The notes below the pieces were generated by a model that searched no databases, was not told the DNA's origin, and worked only from the letters and a program-made list of their open reading frames with translations. A program made the position numbers and the translations under genes. Positions 1-9,596 of a DNA stretch of 10,267 bases are shown here, one piece after another (within the stretch, counting starts at the first letter, position 1; each line of letters starts with the position of its first letter). The stretch is from the NCBI GenBank assembly GCA_030652715.1, contig JAUSQB010000333.1, positions 1 to 10,267 of the forward strand. The letters run 5' to 3'. This DNA is from Rugosibacter sp. (GTDB lineage: Bacteria; Pseudomonadota; Gammaproteobacteria; Burkholderiales; Rhodocyclaceae).

Positions 1-938
1 AGACCTCGCGCGGCAACGTCGGTGGCAACAACGATATCAAGGCTGCCGCTTTTCAGACGCTCGATGACTTGCTCGCGCAAGCCTTGCGTCATATCGCCAT
101 TCAGCGCGGCTACAGCGTAGCCACGGGCTTCGAGTTTATCGGCCAATTCAACAGTCGCGATTTTGGTACGCACAAAAATAATCGCCGCATCAAAGTCCGC
201 TTCAACTTCAAGAATGCGCGTCAGGGCTTCGATTTTTTGCCCGCCGTGCGTCTGGCAATAAAACTGCTGCGTGGTGACCACGGTGCTGGTCGCCGAACGG
301 ATTTTGATTTCTTTGGGATCACGCAAATGCTGATGCGCCACACGGCGAATTACGTCGGGCATGGTGGCAGAAAACAGCGCTGTTTGCCGTGAGGCCGGGG
401 TGTGTTCAAGAATCCATTTCACATCGTCAATAAAGCCCATCCGCAGCATCTCATCAGCTTCATCCAGCACCATGAAGCTGAGCTTGTCGAGTACCAGGCT
501 TTTCCGCTCCAGGTGATCCATCACCCGGCCAGGTGTGCCGACGATGACATGCGCGCCGCGCGAGAGCTGGCGCAACTGCACCACCATGCTCTGCCCGCCA
601 TACACTGGCAAGACGTGAAAACCGGGGATGTGTTTGGCATAACGTTGCAATGCCTCGGCCACCTGGATGGCCAATTCGCGCGTGGGGGTGAGAATTAGCG
701 CTTGTGGTTTAGCTATCGATACGTCAATTTTTTGCAGCAAGGGCAGGGCGAAGGCGGCTGTTTTGCCGGTGCCGGTTTGCGCTTCACCAAGTACATCCAG
801 CCCCGCTAGCAATGGCGGAATGCAGGCAGCTTGAATAGGCGAGGGGGTCTCGTAGCCAACTTCAGCCAAAGCGGAGAGTAAAGCGGGCTTTAACCCGAGT
901 TGGGCGAACCCGATGGGAGTGTCATTAGTGGTTGTCAT
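1..938 (-). CDS. deaD: DEAD-box ATP-dependent RNA helicase, DeaD/CsdA-type (3' end outside window)
   Basis: ATP-dependent RNA helicase that remodels structured RNA, in the family that acts in cold-shock mRNA unwinding, ribosome assembly and the RNA degradosome. The frame opens with ATG at 938 ([16 protein letters not shown]) and stays open to the left edge, giving about 312 residues. Visible motifs in order are the Q motif (Phe11 to PSPIQ at 32-36), Walker A AQTGTGKT (53-60), PTREL, GG, TPGR, DEAD (159-162), SAT (190-192), AIIFVRTK in the second RecA domain, and [10 protein letters not shown] at the very edge. Motif VI (HRIGRTGR) and the C-terminal extension lie outside. The stretch [16 protein letters not shown] and the spacing of motifs match E. 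coli DeaD/CsdA closely, which is why I prefer deaD to rhlE or dbpA. The start is supported by its distance to the Q motif; upstream there is only a weak GGGAAC as ribosome site. It is transcribed away from the methyltransferase stop at 1138, with a leader of about 200 nt between them. Confidence 0.93.
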   Translation of the reverse strand, partial: MTTTNDTPIGFAQLGLKPALLSALAEVGYETPSPIQAACIPPLLAGLDVLGEAQTGTGKTAAFALPLLQKIDVSIAKPQALILTPTRELAIQVAEALQRYAKHIPGFHVLPVYGGQSMVVQLRQLSRGAHVIVGTPGRVMDHLERKSLVLDKLSFMVLDEADEMLRMGFIDDVKWILEHTPASRQTALFSATMPDVIRRVAHQHLRDPKEIKIRSATSTVVTTQQFYCQTHGGQKIEALTRILEVEADFDAAIIFVRTKIATVELADKLEARGYAVAALNGDMTQGLREQVIERLKSGSLDIVVATDVAARG

Positions 939-1050
939 GGTGTTCCCGCGTAGCGCAGAGAAAGGCAGAGGAGGCGATAAAGCCGAAGTAAATCAATGTA
1001 AATCAGAGAAAAGCAGGGTATAGCCACAGCGCGTAGCTAATTCGGCCCGC

Positions 1051-1059
1051 ATTATCGCA
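1051..1059 (-). promoter_or_regulatory. candidate extended -10 promoter element for deaD
   Basis: On the minus strand this reads TGCGATAAT, which fits an extended -10 (TGn followed by a one-mismatch TATAAT). I see no good -35 box at 16-18 nt upstream, as is normal for extended -10 promoters. It would place the transcript start near 1044 and give deaD an untranslated leader of about 105 nt. Long leaders are known on cold-inducible helicase genes. The call rests on the motif alone. Confidence 0.3.
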
Positions 1060-1137
1060 GATTTTCAAGCCAAATCATAGAGATTCGCTTGACGTTACCC
1101 TACATTCACGACACGTTTAAGCCGTGAACAGATCAAT

Positions 1138-2196
1138 TTAAACGCGCAAAAGCACCATTTTAAGGGGTGGCTCGCCATCCATGCTGGGGAAATCCGCTTC
1201 CGGCAAAATCCATTCAAATTCACGAATCGGCCGACCGGCTTTGGCGGCACTGCGCTGGAGTTGATCAAGCCAAACGTCGCGCGCAATGTTCGCGACATGG
1301 TTGGTGCAGATCAACATGCCGCCCTCATTCGTGCATAGCAGTGCGGGCTTGAAGACCGAGGCATAATCATTGACCAGGTCCACTACGCCAAAAGCGCGTT
1401 TGGCGTAACTCGGTGGGTCAAGGAAAACGCAATCAAAGGTTTGCGCTTCCAGCTTAGGAAAAGGCGGCATGCGTTTACCGCGCACGAACTCAGCCTGACC
1501 CAGCCCGGAAAGCTGGCGCATGGCGGCAAAGGCGTCGCTTTTGATGAAGCGAGGGCGGACGGCTAAGGTGTTATACCGTGCGTTTTCTTTGCCGATTTTC
1601 AAGCTGGATTCTGAAAAATCAATATTCATTACAAATCGTGCCCCCGCTTTGGCTGCGGCGATGCCGACGCCACAAGTGTAGGCAAACAGATTGAGCAGTG
1701 ATTTACCGGTGATTTCCTGCATCAGCCGTCGCCGCGCGGCGCGCAGATCAAGGAATAACCAAGGGTCTTGCCCGGCGTGACGCCCCTGAATGCGATACGT
1801 TACGCCCATCTCATGTGCTTCACGCGGCGCGCTGGCGATGTCGAGTTGCTCAGCGGTGAGTGCATTGGCGATGCGTGAGTTGGCTTGGCTACGATCGTTG
1901 TACACCAGCGCTAAGGCAGGCAGCTTTTCAGCATAAAACGCGGTGAGTTCGGCCAACAATTCTGGCGTGAGCGGGCTGTGAAAGCATTGCACCAACAGCA
2001 AATCGCCATAACGGTCGACCGTAAGGCCGGAGTGGCCTTCGACGGTGCCGTGAAACAGACGATACGCATCGGTGTGTTCCGCATGCAGACGGGTAATCAA
2101 CTCACTGCGGGCAGAATAGGCGGCAGTGAGGCAGGAAAGCAAAGAGGCGGACATAACAGTGTGCGGACCAAAGCGGCCACCAGCAAAGAAAGGCAT
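1138..2196 (-). CDS. class I SAM-dependent methyltransferase, RlmI/RlmK-like, without PUA domain
   Basis: Probable RNA (23S rRNA cytosine-5 or guanine-7 type) methyltransferase of the COG1092 / Methyltrans_SAM group. An N-terminal segment with TDAYRLFHG and GLTVDRYGDLLLVQ (about 44-70) matches the linker domain of RlmI-like enzymes. The Rossmann fold follows: motif I NLFAYTCGVG (about 169-178), the acidic residue Asp193 in NIDFS that should bind SAM ribose, and catalytic motif IV DPPSY (260-264). At 352 residues it is shorter than RlmI (about 396) because the PUA domain normally preceding YRL is missing. Two starts are possible, ATG at 2196 and ATG at 2154 (MSASLLSCL). Neither has a clear Shine-Dalgarno, and the first 14 residues are not family-like, so 2154 may be the true start. 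It is divergent from ectA and has no evident functional tie to it. The target base is not deducible here. Confidence 0.8.
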   Translation of the reverse strand: MPFFAGGRFGPHTVMSASLLSCLTAAYSARSELITRLHAEHTDAYRLFHGTVEGHSGLTVDRYGDLLLVQCFHSPLTPELLAELTAFYAEKLPALALVYNDRSQANSRIANALTAEQLDIASAPREAHEMGVTYRIQGRHAGQDPWLFLDLRAARRRLMQEITGKSLLNLFAYTCGVGIAAAKAGARFVMNIDFSESSLKIGKENARYNTLAVRPRFIKSDAFAAMRQLSGLGQAEFVRGKRMPPFPKLEAQTFDCVFLDPPSYAKRAFGVVDLVNDYASVFKPALLCTNEGGMLICTNHVANIARDVWLDQLQRSAAKAGRPIREFEWILPEADFPSMDGEPPLKMVLLRV

Positions 2197-2323
2197 GCAT
2201 GTTACGCGTTTGACGGGCGATTTGCTTGCTGTTGTCGAACATTGCGCCGTGTCGCCAGCGCCGACTTTTTACCACTTGAGTCGATGTTGATCGCCCATTC
2301 GAGCTTGCAAAACCTTGGTTGCT

Positions 2324-2352
2324 TTGATAGGATGAAACCTTCGCTGGCTAAT
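2324..2352 (+). promoter_or_regulatory. weak candidate sigma70 promoter for ectA
   Basis: In the 206-nt divergent region (2197-2402), TTGATA at 2324-2329 is followed after 17 nt by GCTAAT at 2347-2352. An A/T-rich run with CATAATAATAAAAG comes next (2353-2366). This would start transcription about 45 nt before the ectA ATG. The -10 is poor and other placements are possible. I see no clear EctR-like operator or palindrome in this gap. Confidence 0.2.
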
Positions 2353-2402
2353 CATAATAATAAAAGAAAAGCTCTTGGCGTTTTTTACATCAATCATTAA
2401 CG

Positions 2403-4327
<1,925 letters not shown>

Positions 4328-4363
4328 ATTTGACTTGGCTTTGATATACGAAAGGAAAACAGA

Positions 4364-4762
4364 ATGATAGTCAGAACATTGCAAGAAGCCGAAAAAAATG
4401 ACCGACATGTTATCAGTGAAGGATGGGAGTCCACGCGCCTTTTGCTCAAAAACGATGGGATGGGATTTTCCTTTCACATCACCACCATCCATGCCGACGC
4501 CAATCTGAGCATGCATTATCAGCATCATCTGGAGTCGGTTTATTGCCTTAGCGGTGAAGGTGAGATTACCGATCTTGCTGGGAATATCGTCCATCCGATA
4601 AAATCTGGAACGCTCTATGCGTTAGATAAGCACGACAAACATATTCTGTGTGCATTTTCTGAAATGAAGATGGTTTGCGTGTTCAATCCACCCCTGCATG
4701 GCAAAGAAGTACACAACACTGAAGGGTCCTATGCGCTGGACGCTGAAGCAATTACAGAGTGA
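4364..4762 (+). CDS. ectC: L-ectoine synthase (EctC)
   Basis: Third step: cyclising dehydration of N-gamma-acetyl-L-2,4-diaminobutyrate to ectoine by a metal-dependent cupin. The protein is 132 residues, standard for the family. The residues known to bind the catalytic iron are present at the classical numbers: Glu57 ([11 protein letters not shown]), Tyr85 (GTLYALD) and His93 (HDKHILC). Trp21, Thr40 and Phe107 (VCVFNPPL) also line up with the substrate pocket of characterised EctC. The start is secure, with AAAGGA (4351-4356) 7 nt before ATG. It follows ectB by 36 nt and should share its transcript. Downstream is a 283-nt gap with an inverted-repeat element before ectD, so ectD may be expressed less or separately. 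Confidence 0.97.
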   Translation: MIVRTLQEAEKNDRHVISEGWESTRLLLKNDGMGFSFHITTIHADANLSMHYQHHLESVYCLSGEGEITDLAGNIVHPIKSGTLYALDKHDKHILCAFSEMKMVCVFNPPLHGKEVHNTEGSYALDAEAITE

Positions 4763-4798
4763 GTTATGTCTGCTCTCTTCGCTACTCAAGGAAAAGCT

Positions 4799-4907
4799 GA
4801 ATAAGTGTTCCTCAATCGTTCGGCAGGCTCACGGCTCAGGATGAACGGTCGGTCATTGCTTTCGTTCATGATGAGCTTGTCGAGTCATGGACAAAACCGG
4901 CTTATTC
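4799..4907 (+). repeat. degenerate inverted-repeat (REP/MITE-like) element between ectC and ectD
   Basis: Two long, imperfectly complementary arms face each other: 4819-4848 (TTCGGCAGGCTC then AGGATGAACGG) and 4861-4890 (GTTCATGATGAGCTTGTCGAG). They can fold into a long stem once a 7-nt insertion in the left arm (GGCTCACGGCTCA, apparently a slipped copy of the neighbouring bases) is looped out. The arms resemble the dispersed TTCGACAGGCTCAG...GAACGG repeats common between genes in many proteobacterial genomes, which I recall as a type and have not searched. Outside the arms are a 7-bp inverted pair GAATAAG (4799-4805) / CTTATTC (4901-4907) and a near-perfect 12-nt direct repeat (4805-4816 and 4909-4920, one mismatch). 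There is no U-run, so it is not an ordinary terminator, but as RNA it could protect or attenuate the ectABC message. The remainder of the gap, 4921-5033, shows nothing I recognise. Confidence 0.6.
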
Positions 4908-5033
4908 CGTGTTCCTTAATTACAGCATTGCCCTTGTGCTGACGCCGAAATACTCGTTTTTTCTGTCACACATAGAGGCAGTAAAACAGTGCATAAGCGA
5001 CTCTCATGAGCCACCCTATTGTTGATTAATTTG

Positions 5034-5040
5034 AAAGGAG
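5034..5040 (+). promoter_or_regulatory. ribosome binding site that fixes the ectD start
   Basis: AAAGGAG lies 5 nt before ATG at 5046. A longer in-frame reading from TTG at 5019 would place this site inside the gene, so the ATG start (protein MNTTHDRYPSRTG) is preferred. YPSR near the N-terminus is also usual for EctD. Confidence 0.8.
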
Positions 5041-5045
5041 AATGC

Positions 5046-5996
5046 ATGAATACCACCCATGATCGTTACCCATCTCGTACCGGTGCCAAGGCGGAGCTAT
5101 TACCACGTCGTGATCCTGTCATTTACTCGCAACCTGATGCAGCAGTCTGTTCAATACCACTGACGCCAGAGCAGATCAGGGATTATGAACAGAATGGATT
5201 TTTGGTATTGCACGAGCTTTTTTCTGCCGCTGAGGTTGCATGTTTTGCGCAAGAGCTCGACCGTCTGCGCAGTGATTTGGTGCTTAAAGACAGCGGTGAG
5301 GTAATAAACGAACCCGGCAGCGGTGAAGTGCGTTCGGTATTTCGCATACATGCGATCAGTCCGGTTTTTGAATTGATGGCTCGAGATAAAAGGCTGGCAG
5401 ATATTGCGCGGGGGCTTTTGGGTGATGAAGTCTATGTTCATCAGTCTCGGCTCAATTACAAGCCAGGATTCAGGGGCAAGGAGTTTTATTGGCATTCCGA
5501 TTTCGAAACCTGGCATGTAGAGGATGGCATGCCGAACATGCGCGCCCTCAGCATGTCGATTACCTTGACTGAAAATACGGCCTGCAATGGCCCGCTGATG
5601 GTGATGCCGGGTTCCCATAAGCTTTATGCAGCATGCACCGGTGCTACACCTGCTGATCACTTCAAGGAGTCTTTGCGCAAACAGGAGTATGGTGTCCCGA
5701 ACGATGAGCAACTCACAGAGATTGCAGAACGTTTTGGTATTGTCAATGCGACTTGCAAGCCTGGATCAGTCATTATTTTCGATTGCAATCTGATGCACGG
5801 ATCGAACAGCAACATTACCTCGAACCCGAGGTCGAATGCTTTTTTCGTCTACAACGCCTTATCAAATCGGGTTGCAGCTCCTTTTTGCAATCAGTTGCCC
5901 CGTCCTGAATACATCGCTACCCGGCAGAGCATCCAGCCACTAATACCCCGCGCCGTTAGCATGGCTGAGTATTGCGCTGCAGATGCTAAAAGCTAA
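5046..5996 (+). CDS. ectD: ectoine 5-hydroxylase (EctD)
   Basis: Converts ectoine to (4S,5S)-5-hydroxyectoine using O2, 2-oxoglutarate and Fe(II). It is a PhyH-type dioxygenase in the cytoplasm. From the chosen ATG it has 316 residues, close to the usual 295-310. The EctD signature FYWHSDFETWHVEDGMPNMR is intact and gives iron ligands His150 and Asp152. The third ligand is His251 in CNLMHGSNSN, and Arg262 (NPRSNAFFVYN), eleven residues later, should bind 2-oxoglutarate. VYVHQSRLNYKPGFRGKEF and LMVMPGSHK are further family blocks. The exact signature separates it from proline hydroxylases and general PhyH proteins. It follows ectC on the same strand after 283 nt containing an inverted-repeat element, and may have its own promoter there, although I see no convincing boxes. 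No terminator is visible after its stop. Confidence 0.96.
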   Translation: MNTTHDRYPSRTGAKAELLPRRDPVIYSQPDAAVCSIPLTPEQIRDYEQNGFLVLHELFSAAEVACFAQELDRLRSDLVLKDSGEVINEPGSGEVRSVFRIHAISPVFELMARDKRLADIARGLLGDEVYVHQSRLNYKPGFRGKEFYWHSDFETWHVEDGMPNMRALSMSITLTENTACNGPLMVMPGSHKLYAACTGATPADHFKESLRKQEYGVPNDEQLTEIAERFGIVNATCKPGSVIIFDCNLMHGSNSNITSNPRSNAFFVYNALSNRVAAPFCNQLPRPEYIATRQSIQPLIPRAVSMAEYCAADAKS

Positions 5997-6225
5997 CCCG
6001 GCAAGATGTGAGACGATCAGATCATCCACCAAGCATCTATTTCGCCGTTTCACCAGCGCTGACTTTTACGACACAACGCTGAAAGTAGTGTCTGACGATG
6101 GATGCCTTATATCCCATTGGGCTGGAATCTCTGGTTTGCATGCTGAAACAGCAGTCATTGGTTTATGATTGCGGCCTGTCAAAAGTTTTTCCAAAAACGT
6201 CTTACATTTATAACAGGGGGCAGTT
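5997..6225. other. intergenic region before the first GMC gene
   Basis: This 229-nt gap separates ectD from the first GMC oxidoreductase. I find no U-tailed hairpin that would end the ect transcript. A short perfect inverted repeat GTTTTT-CC-AAAAAC lies at 6185-6198, about 28 nt before the start codon, and could be an operator or just A/T-rich sequence. AGGGGG at 6215-6220 is the ribosome site of the next gene. A 61-codon open frame (5983-6168) has no recognisable content and no ribosome site, and I do not count it as a gene. Confidence 0.4.
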
Positions 6226-7842
6226 ATGGGGCAAAAGCGTATCATCGAATGTGATTTCCTGATCGTTGGCGCAGGTTCAGCCGGTTGTGTCATGGCTAAT
6301 CGCCTGAGTGAAAAAAGCACCGATGAGATCGTATTGCTGGAAAGCGGTAAAGCCATGGACAACTTGCTGTTGCGCATGCCCAAGGGCTTCGGACAGCTCA
6401 TGTTTGATACCAAATATGTGGCGCGCTTTGAGACCGAGCCTGAAGCGGGAACCGGCGGGGTAGCTGACTCATGGCCACGCGGCAAACTGATGGGTGGTTG
6501 TAGCGCTGTGAATGGCTTGTTCTACACCCGTGGCCAGCCAGAGGATTTTAATGACTGGGAAGCCTTGGGTAATCCGGGCTGGGGTTGGAAGCACATCGCA
6601 CCTTGCTTTAAGTCACTCGAAAACCATGAGCTAGGCGAAGATGACGTGCGCGGTGTGGGTGGCCCAATGAACATTAGCCGCCATACAACGCCGCATCCGC
6701 TGTGTGAGGCAGTGATTGAGAGCGCTGTAAATACTGGACTGCCTCGTCGTGCGGATACAAACCGCCCAGAACAAGAAGGCATAGGCTATGTTTCCTACAC
6801 AGCCAAAGATGGCAAACGCATGGATGCAGCAACGGCATTCATCAAACCAATTAAGCAGCGCCCGAACTTGAGGATTTTTGAACAGACTGAAGCGCTGAAA
6901 ATTCTGTTTACGGGAAATAAAGTCACAGGCTTGCTAGTGAAAGATGCCTCCGGCACTTATGAAATTAAAATCCGCAAAGAACTGATTGTGAGCGCGGGTA
7001 CGCTGGAGTCGCCTAAGCTGCTTCAGCTATCTGGCATCGGCCCTAAAGACTACCTGCAAAAATTCAACATTCCTGTTGTGGTTGATTTGCCGGGTGTGGG
7101 GCAAAATCTGCACGACCACCGTCTGCTGTGTGTCCAGTTTCGCATCAATAAGCCGATCAGTATCAACCATGGCCTCAAGGGGCTGGGATTGATCAAAAAC
7201 CTGCTGTATTACATTTTGACATCCAAAGGCATTATGTCCACCGGCTCACACGATGTACTCGCCTTTCTCAAGTCAGATCCTGCGCTAGATCGCCCCGATA
7301 TGGAAATCATCATGGGTGCGATGTCGACCAAGCCAGGGAAAATGAGTATGGATGTCGAAAGCGAGCATGGCATCATGTTTGTGGGCTATCAGTTGCGCCC
7401 CAAAAGTCGCGGAGAAATCATGATTCGTTCAGCTGATCCGAAAGATAAGCCGATCATTCGCCCCAATGCGCTGACCCATCCTGACGATATTGCTTACGGA
7501 TCAAAACTCATCAATGTCATCCGCAAGATTTGTGCGACAAAACCCATTGCGGACACGATTTCGTTTGAGACTTTTCCGGCAGATAAAGTTAAAACCGATA
7601 CCGATGCCGAAAATTACTATCGCGAATATGGCGGCACGGTGTATCACCCCGTAGGTACTTGCATGATGGGGCAAGGCAAAGACGCGGTCGTGGATGAGCG
7701 CCTCCGTGTGCGCGGGATGGAAGGCTTGCGCGTGATTGATGCTTCAATCATGCCAACTATTGTTTCAGCCCACACCCATGCTGCGACAATGGCTATTGCC
7801 TGGCGGGCTTCGCAGATAATTGCCGAGGATTGGAAGCAATAA
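6226..7842 (+). CDS. GMC-family FAD-dependent alcohol dehydrogenase/oxidase, copy 1
   Basis: Glucose-methanol-choline family flavoprotein of 538 residues, expected to oxidise a primary alcohol to an aldehyde; the substrate is unknown. The N-terminal Rossmann motif is VGAGSAGCVMANRLSE (Gly15-x-Gly17-x-x-Gly20) with Glu39 closing strand 2. GMC signature 1 is RGKLMGGCSAVNG (85-97) and signature 2 is SAGTLESPKLLQLSGIG (256-272). The catalytic histidine is His474 (YHPVGTCMMG). The second catalytic position, 44 residues on, is His518 in SAHTHAAT, where choline dehydrogenases and many relatives have Asn (SGNTNAPT). There is no signal peptide; a hydrophobic patch (GLGLIKNLLYYILTS) could help membrane contact as in AlkJ/BetA-type dehydrogenases. 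AGGGGG 5 nt before ATG supports the start. Automatic annotation would probably say choline dehydrogenase, but no betB, betI or betT is present and I would not assign choline. A paralogue follows after 128 nt. Confidence 0.88.
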   Translation: MGQKRIIECDFLIVGAGSAGCVMANRLSEKSTDEIVLLESGKAMDNLLLRMPKGFGQLMFDTKYVARFETEPEAGTGGVADSWPRGKLMGGCSAVNGLFYTRGQPEDFNDWEALGNPGWGWKHIAPCFKSLENHELGEDDVRGVGGPMNISRHTTPHPLCEAVIESAVNTGLPRRADTNRPEQEGIGYVSYTAKDGKRMDAATAFIKPIKQRPNLRIFEQTEALKILFTGNKVTGLLVKDASGTYEIKIRKELIVSAGTLESPKLLQLSGIGPKDYLQKFNIPVVVDLPGVGQNLHDHRLLCVQFRINKPISINHGLKGLGLIKNLLYYILTSKGIMSTGSHDVLAFLKSDPALDRPDMEIIMGAMSTKPGKMSMDVESEHGIMFVGYQLRPKSRGEIMIRSADPKDKPIIRPNALTHPDDIAYGSKLINVIRKICATKPIADTISFETFPADKVKTDTDAENYYREYGGTVYHPVGTCMMGQGKDAVVDERLRVRGMEGLRVIDASIMPTIVSAHTHAATMAIAWRASQIIAEDWKQ

Positions 7843-7970
7843 TTTTCAGCATCAGTACTTAACTCATGCTGTTGATATCAAGATCAAGCTTTTTGCCGCC
7901 ACCATTTGCTCGCCAATAGCTATAGAATCAACGCGCTTGAAATATTACACACATAAAAAGAGGACAAGAT
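7843..7970. other. spacer between the two GMC genes
   Basis: 128 nt. It holds a weak hairpin, CAGCAT (7847-7852) with ATGCTG (7866-7871), without a U-run, and a TATAGAAT (7921-7928) that could be a -10 box but lacks a matching -35. AAGAGGA at 7958-7964 is the ribosome site for the second gene, 6 nt before ATG. The spacing is long enough for an independent promoter, so the two copies may be regulated separately. Confidence 0.35.
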
Positions 7971-9584
7971 ATGGATACTCGACGCACGATGGAATGTGAT
8001 TTTCTGATTGTTGGTGCTGGCTCGGCGGGTTGCGTGCTGGCTAACCGGCTCAGTGAAAAAAGTACGGATCAAGTCGTCATTATCGAAAGCGGTTTAGACC
8101 TGCATAATTTTCTGTTGCGCATGCCCAAAGGCTTTGGGCAGCTGATGTTTGATGATAAATATGTGTCTCGCTTCGAGACTATTCCAGAGCCCGGTACGGC
8201 CGGTGTTTCAGACTCCTGGGGGCGGGGCAAGCTGATGGGCGGTTGCAGTTCGGTGAACGGTTTGTTTTACACCCGCGGCCAGGCCAAAGACTTTGATGAC
8301 TGGGAAAATATGGGCAATCCCGGTTGGGGCTGGAAGCATTTGGCGCCTTGTTTTAAATCCATGGAAGACCATGAGATGGGCGAAGATGAGGTGCGTGGCG
8401 TCGGCGGCCCGATGCACATCGCCAAACATCACAATCACCATCCGGTATGTGACGCGGTGATCGACAGCATGGTGAATATGGGGCTGCCGCGTCGTGAAGA
8501 CACGAACCGTCCCGATAACGAAGGCGTGGGTTATGCCTCCTACACCATCAAGGACGGCAAGCGCATGGATGCGGCGACAGCCTTCATTAATCCCATCAAG
8601 GGGCGCCCAAACTTCAAGGTTTACTCAGAAACAGAAGCGCTTAAGATTCTGTTTACGGGCAACAAGGCTACCGGCGTATTGGTTAAAGATACTAAAGGCA
8701 CTTACGAGATCAAGGTTCGCAAAGAACTGATCGTGAGCGCGGGTACGCTGGAATCCCCCAAGTTACTGCAACTGTCTGGCGTAGGCCCCAAGGACCATTT
8801 GCAAAAATTCAACATCCCGGTGGTATCCGATCTGCCGGGTGTGGGTCAGAATCTGCATGACCACCGCATGCTGGCAGTGCAATACCGCATCAATAAACCA
8901 ATCAGCATTAATCCTATGCTAAAAGGTCTTGGCTTGCTCAAGAGTCTGCTGTACTACGTATTCACCTCCAAAGGCATCATGTCCACCGGTTCGCACGATG
9001 TTGTATCCTTCCTGAAAACGGATCCAGCACTGGATCGGCCGGATATTGAAATCATGATGGCACCGCTTTCAACCAAGCCCGGCAAAGTCAGCATGGATGT
9101 TGAAACCGAACATGGCATCATGTTTTTAGGCTATCAACTGCGGCCTCAAAGCCGTGGCGAGGTCATGATCAGTTCCGCTGACCCGAAAGACAAGCCCACG
9201 ATACGTCCCAATATGCTCACCCATCCAGAAGACTTGGCTTATGGTCCGAAACTGGTCAAGGCCATTCGCCAGGTGGCAGCGACCAAGCCTATCGCCGATT
9301 TGATTTCTTTTGAGACTTATCCAGCAGATACGGTCAAGTCAGACGAGGATGCGAAAAAATATTACCTTGACTACGGTGGCTCGGTGTATCACCCGGTGGG
9401 CAGCTGCAAGATGGGGCAGGGCGCGGATGCAGTCGTTGATGAGCGCTTGCGCGTGCGTGGCACCCATGGATTGCGAGTGATTGATGCGTCGATTATGCCA
9501 ATGGTTGTTTCGGCCCACACCCATGCCGCCACGATGGCCATTGCCTGGCGGGGTGCGCAGATGATTGCTGAAGACTGGAAATAA
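7971..9584 (+). CDS. GMC-family FAD-dependent alcohol dehydrogenase/oxidase, copy 2
   Basis: 537-residue paralogue of the preceding gene, aligned essentially without gaps and by eye about three quarters identical. All family features occupy the same positions: Gly15-x-Gly17-x-x-Gly20, RGKLMGGCSSVNG (85-97), SAGTLESPKLLQLSGVG (256-272), His474 (YHPVGSCKMG) and His518 (SAHTHAAT). Differences cluster in the segments that normally shape substrate access, for example RHTTPHPLCEAV versus KHHNHHPVCDAV near 158-170 and IMGAMSTKPGKM versus MMAPLSTKPGKV near 363-374. The two copies may therefore act on related but different alcohols. DNA identity is lower than protein identity because third positions differ, so the duplication is not recent. 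The gene ends in a strong terminator 12 nt downstream. A class III alcohol dehydrogenase lies convergent beyond it. Function beyond alcohol oxidation with FAD is not deducible. Confidence 0.88.
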   Translation: MDTRRTMECDFLIVGAGSAGCVLANRLSEKSTDQVVIIESGLDLHNFLLRMPKGFGQLMFDDKYVSRFETIPEPGTAGVSDSWGRGKLMGGCSSVNGLFYTRGQAKDFDDWENMGNPGWGWKHLAPCFKSMEDHEMGEDEVRGVGGPMHIAKHHNHHPVCDAVIDSMVNMGLPRREDTNRPDNEGVGYASYTIKDGKRMDAATAFINPIKGRPNFKVYSETEALKILFTGNKATGVLVKDTKGTYEIKVRKELIVSAGTLESPKLLQLSGVGPKDHLQKFNIPVVSDLPGVGQNLHDHRMLAVQYRINKPISINPMLKGLGLLKSLLYYVFTSKGIMSTGSHDVVSFLKTDPALDRPDIEIMMAPLSTKPGKVSMDVETEHGIMFLGYQLRPQSRGEVMISSADPKDKPTIRPNMLTHPEDLAYGPKLVKAIRQVAATKPIADLISFETYPADTVKSDEDAKKYYLDYGGSVYHPVGSCKMGQGADAVVDERLRVRGTHGLRVIDASIMPMVVSAHTHAATMAIAWRGAQMIAEDWK

Positions 9585-9596
9585 TCACAGGAAACT

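Noticed and set aside
69..698. Two plus-strand open frames (69-392 and 402-698)
   Set aside because: They lie antisense to the DEAD-box helicase, whose motifs are unmistakable on the minus strand; their peptides show no family features.
939..1059. Short repeats upstream of deaD as a CRISPR-like array
   Set aside because: Units are only 6-8 nt with 2-3 nt gaps and two copies each; no spacer structure.
1978..2400. Plus-strand open frame of 140 codons before ectA
   Set aside because: Half of it is antisense to the methyltransferase, and the rest covers the A/T-rich promoter region. No ribosome site or recognisable protein content.
4817..4890. Intergenic hairpin read as a rho-independent terminator of ectABC
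   Set aside because: The arms are imperfect with a looped insertion, and no T-run follows either arm.
5151..5711. 186-codon minus-strand open frame
   Set aside because: Entirely antisense to ectD, which has full family signatures; a reading-frame shadow.
5983..6168. 61-codon open frame after ectD
   Set aside because: Overlaps the ectD end, has no ribosome site, and the peptide resembles nothing known.
6226..9584. Calling the GMC genes betA (choline dehydrogenase) and proposing a glycine-betaine pathway
   Set aside because: No betaine aldehyde dehydrogenase, BetI or choline transporter is present, and the SAHTHAAT active-site block differs from BetA.
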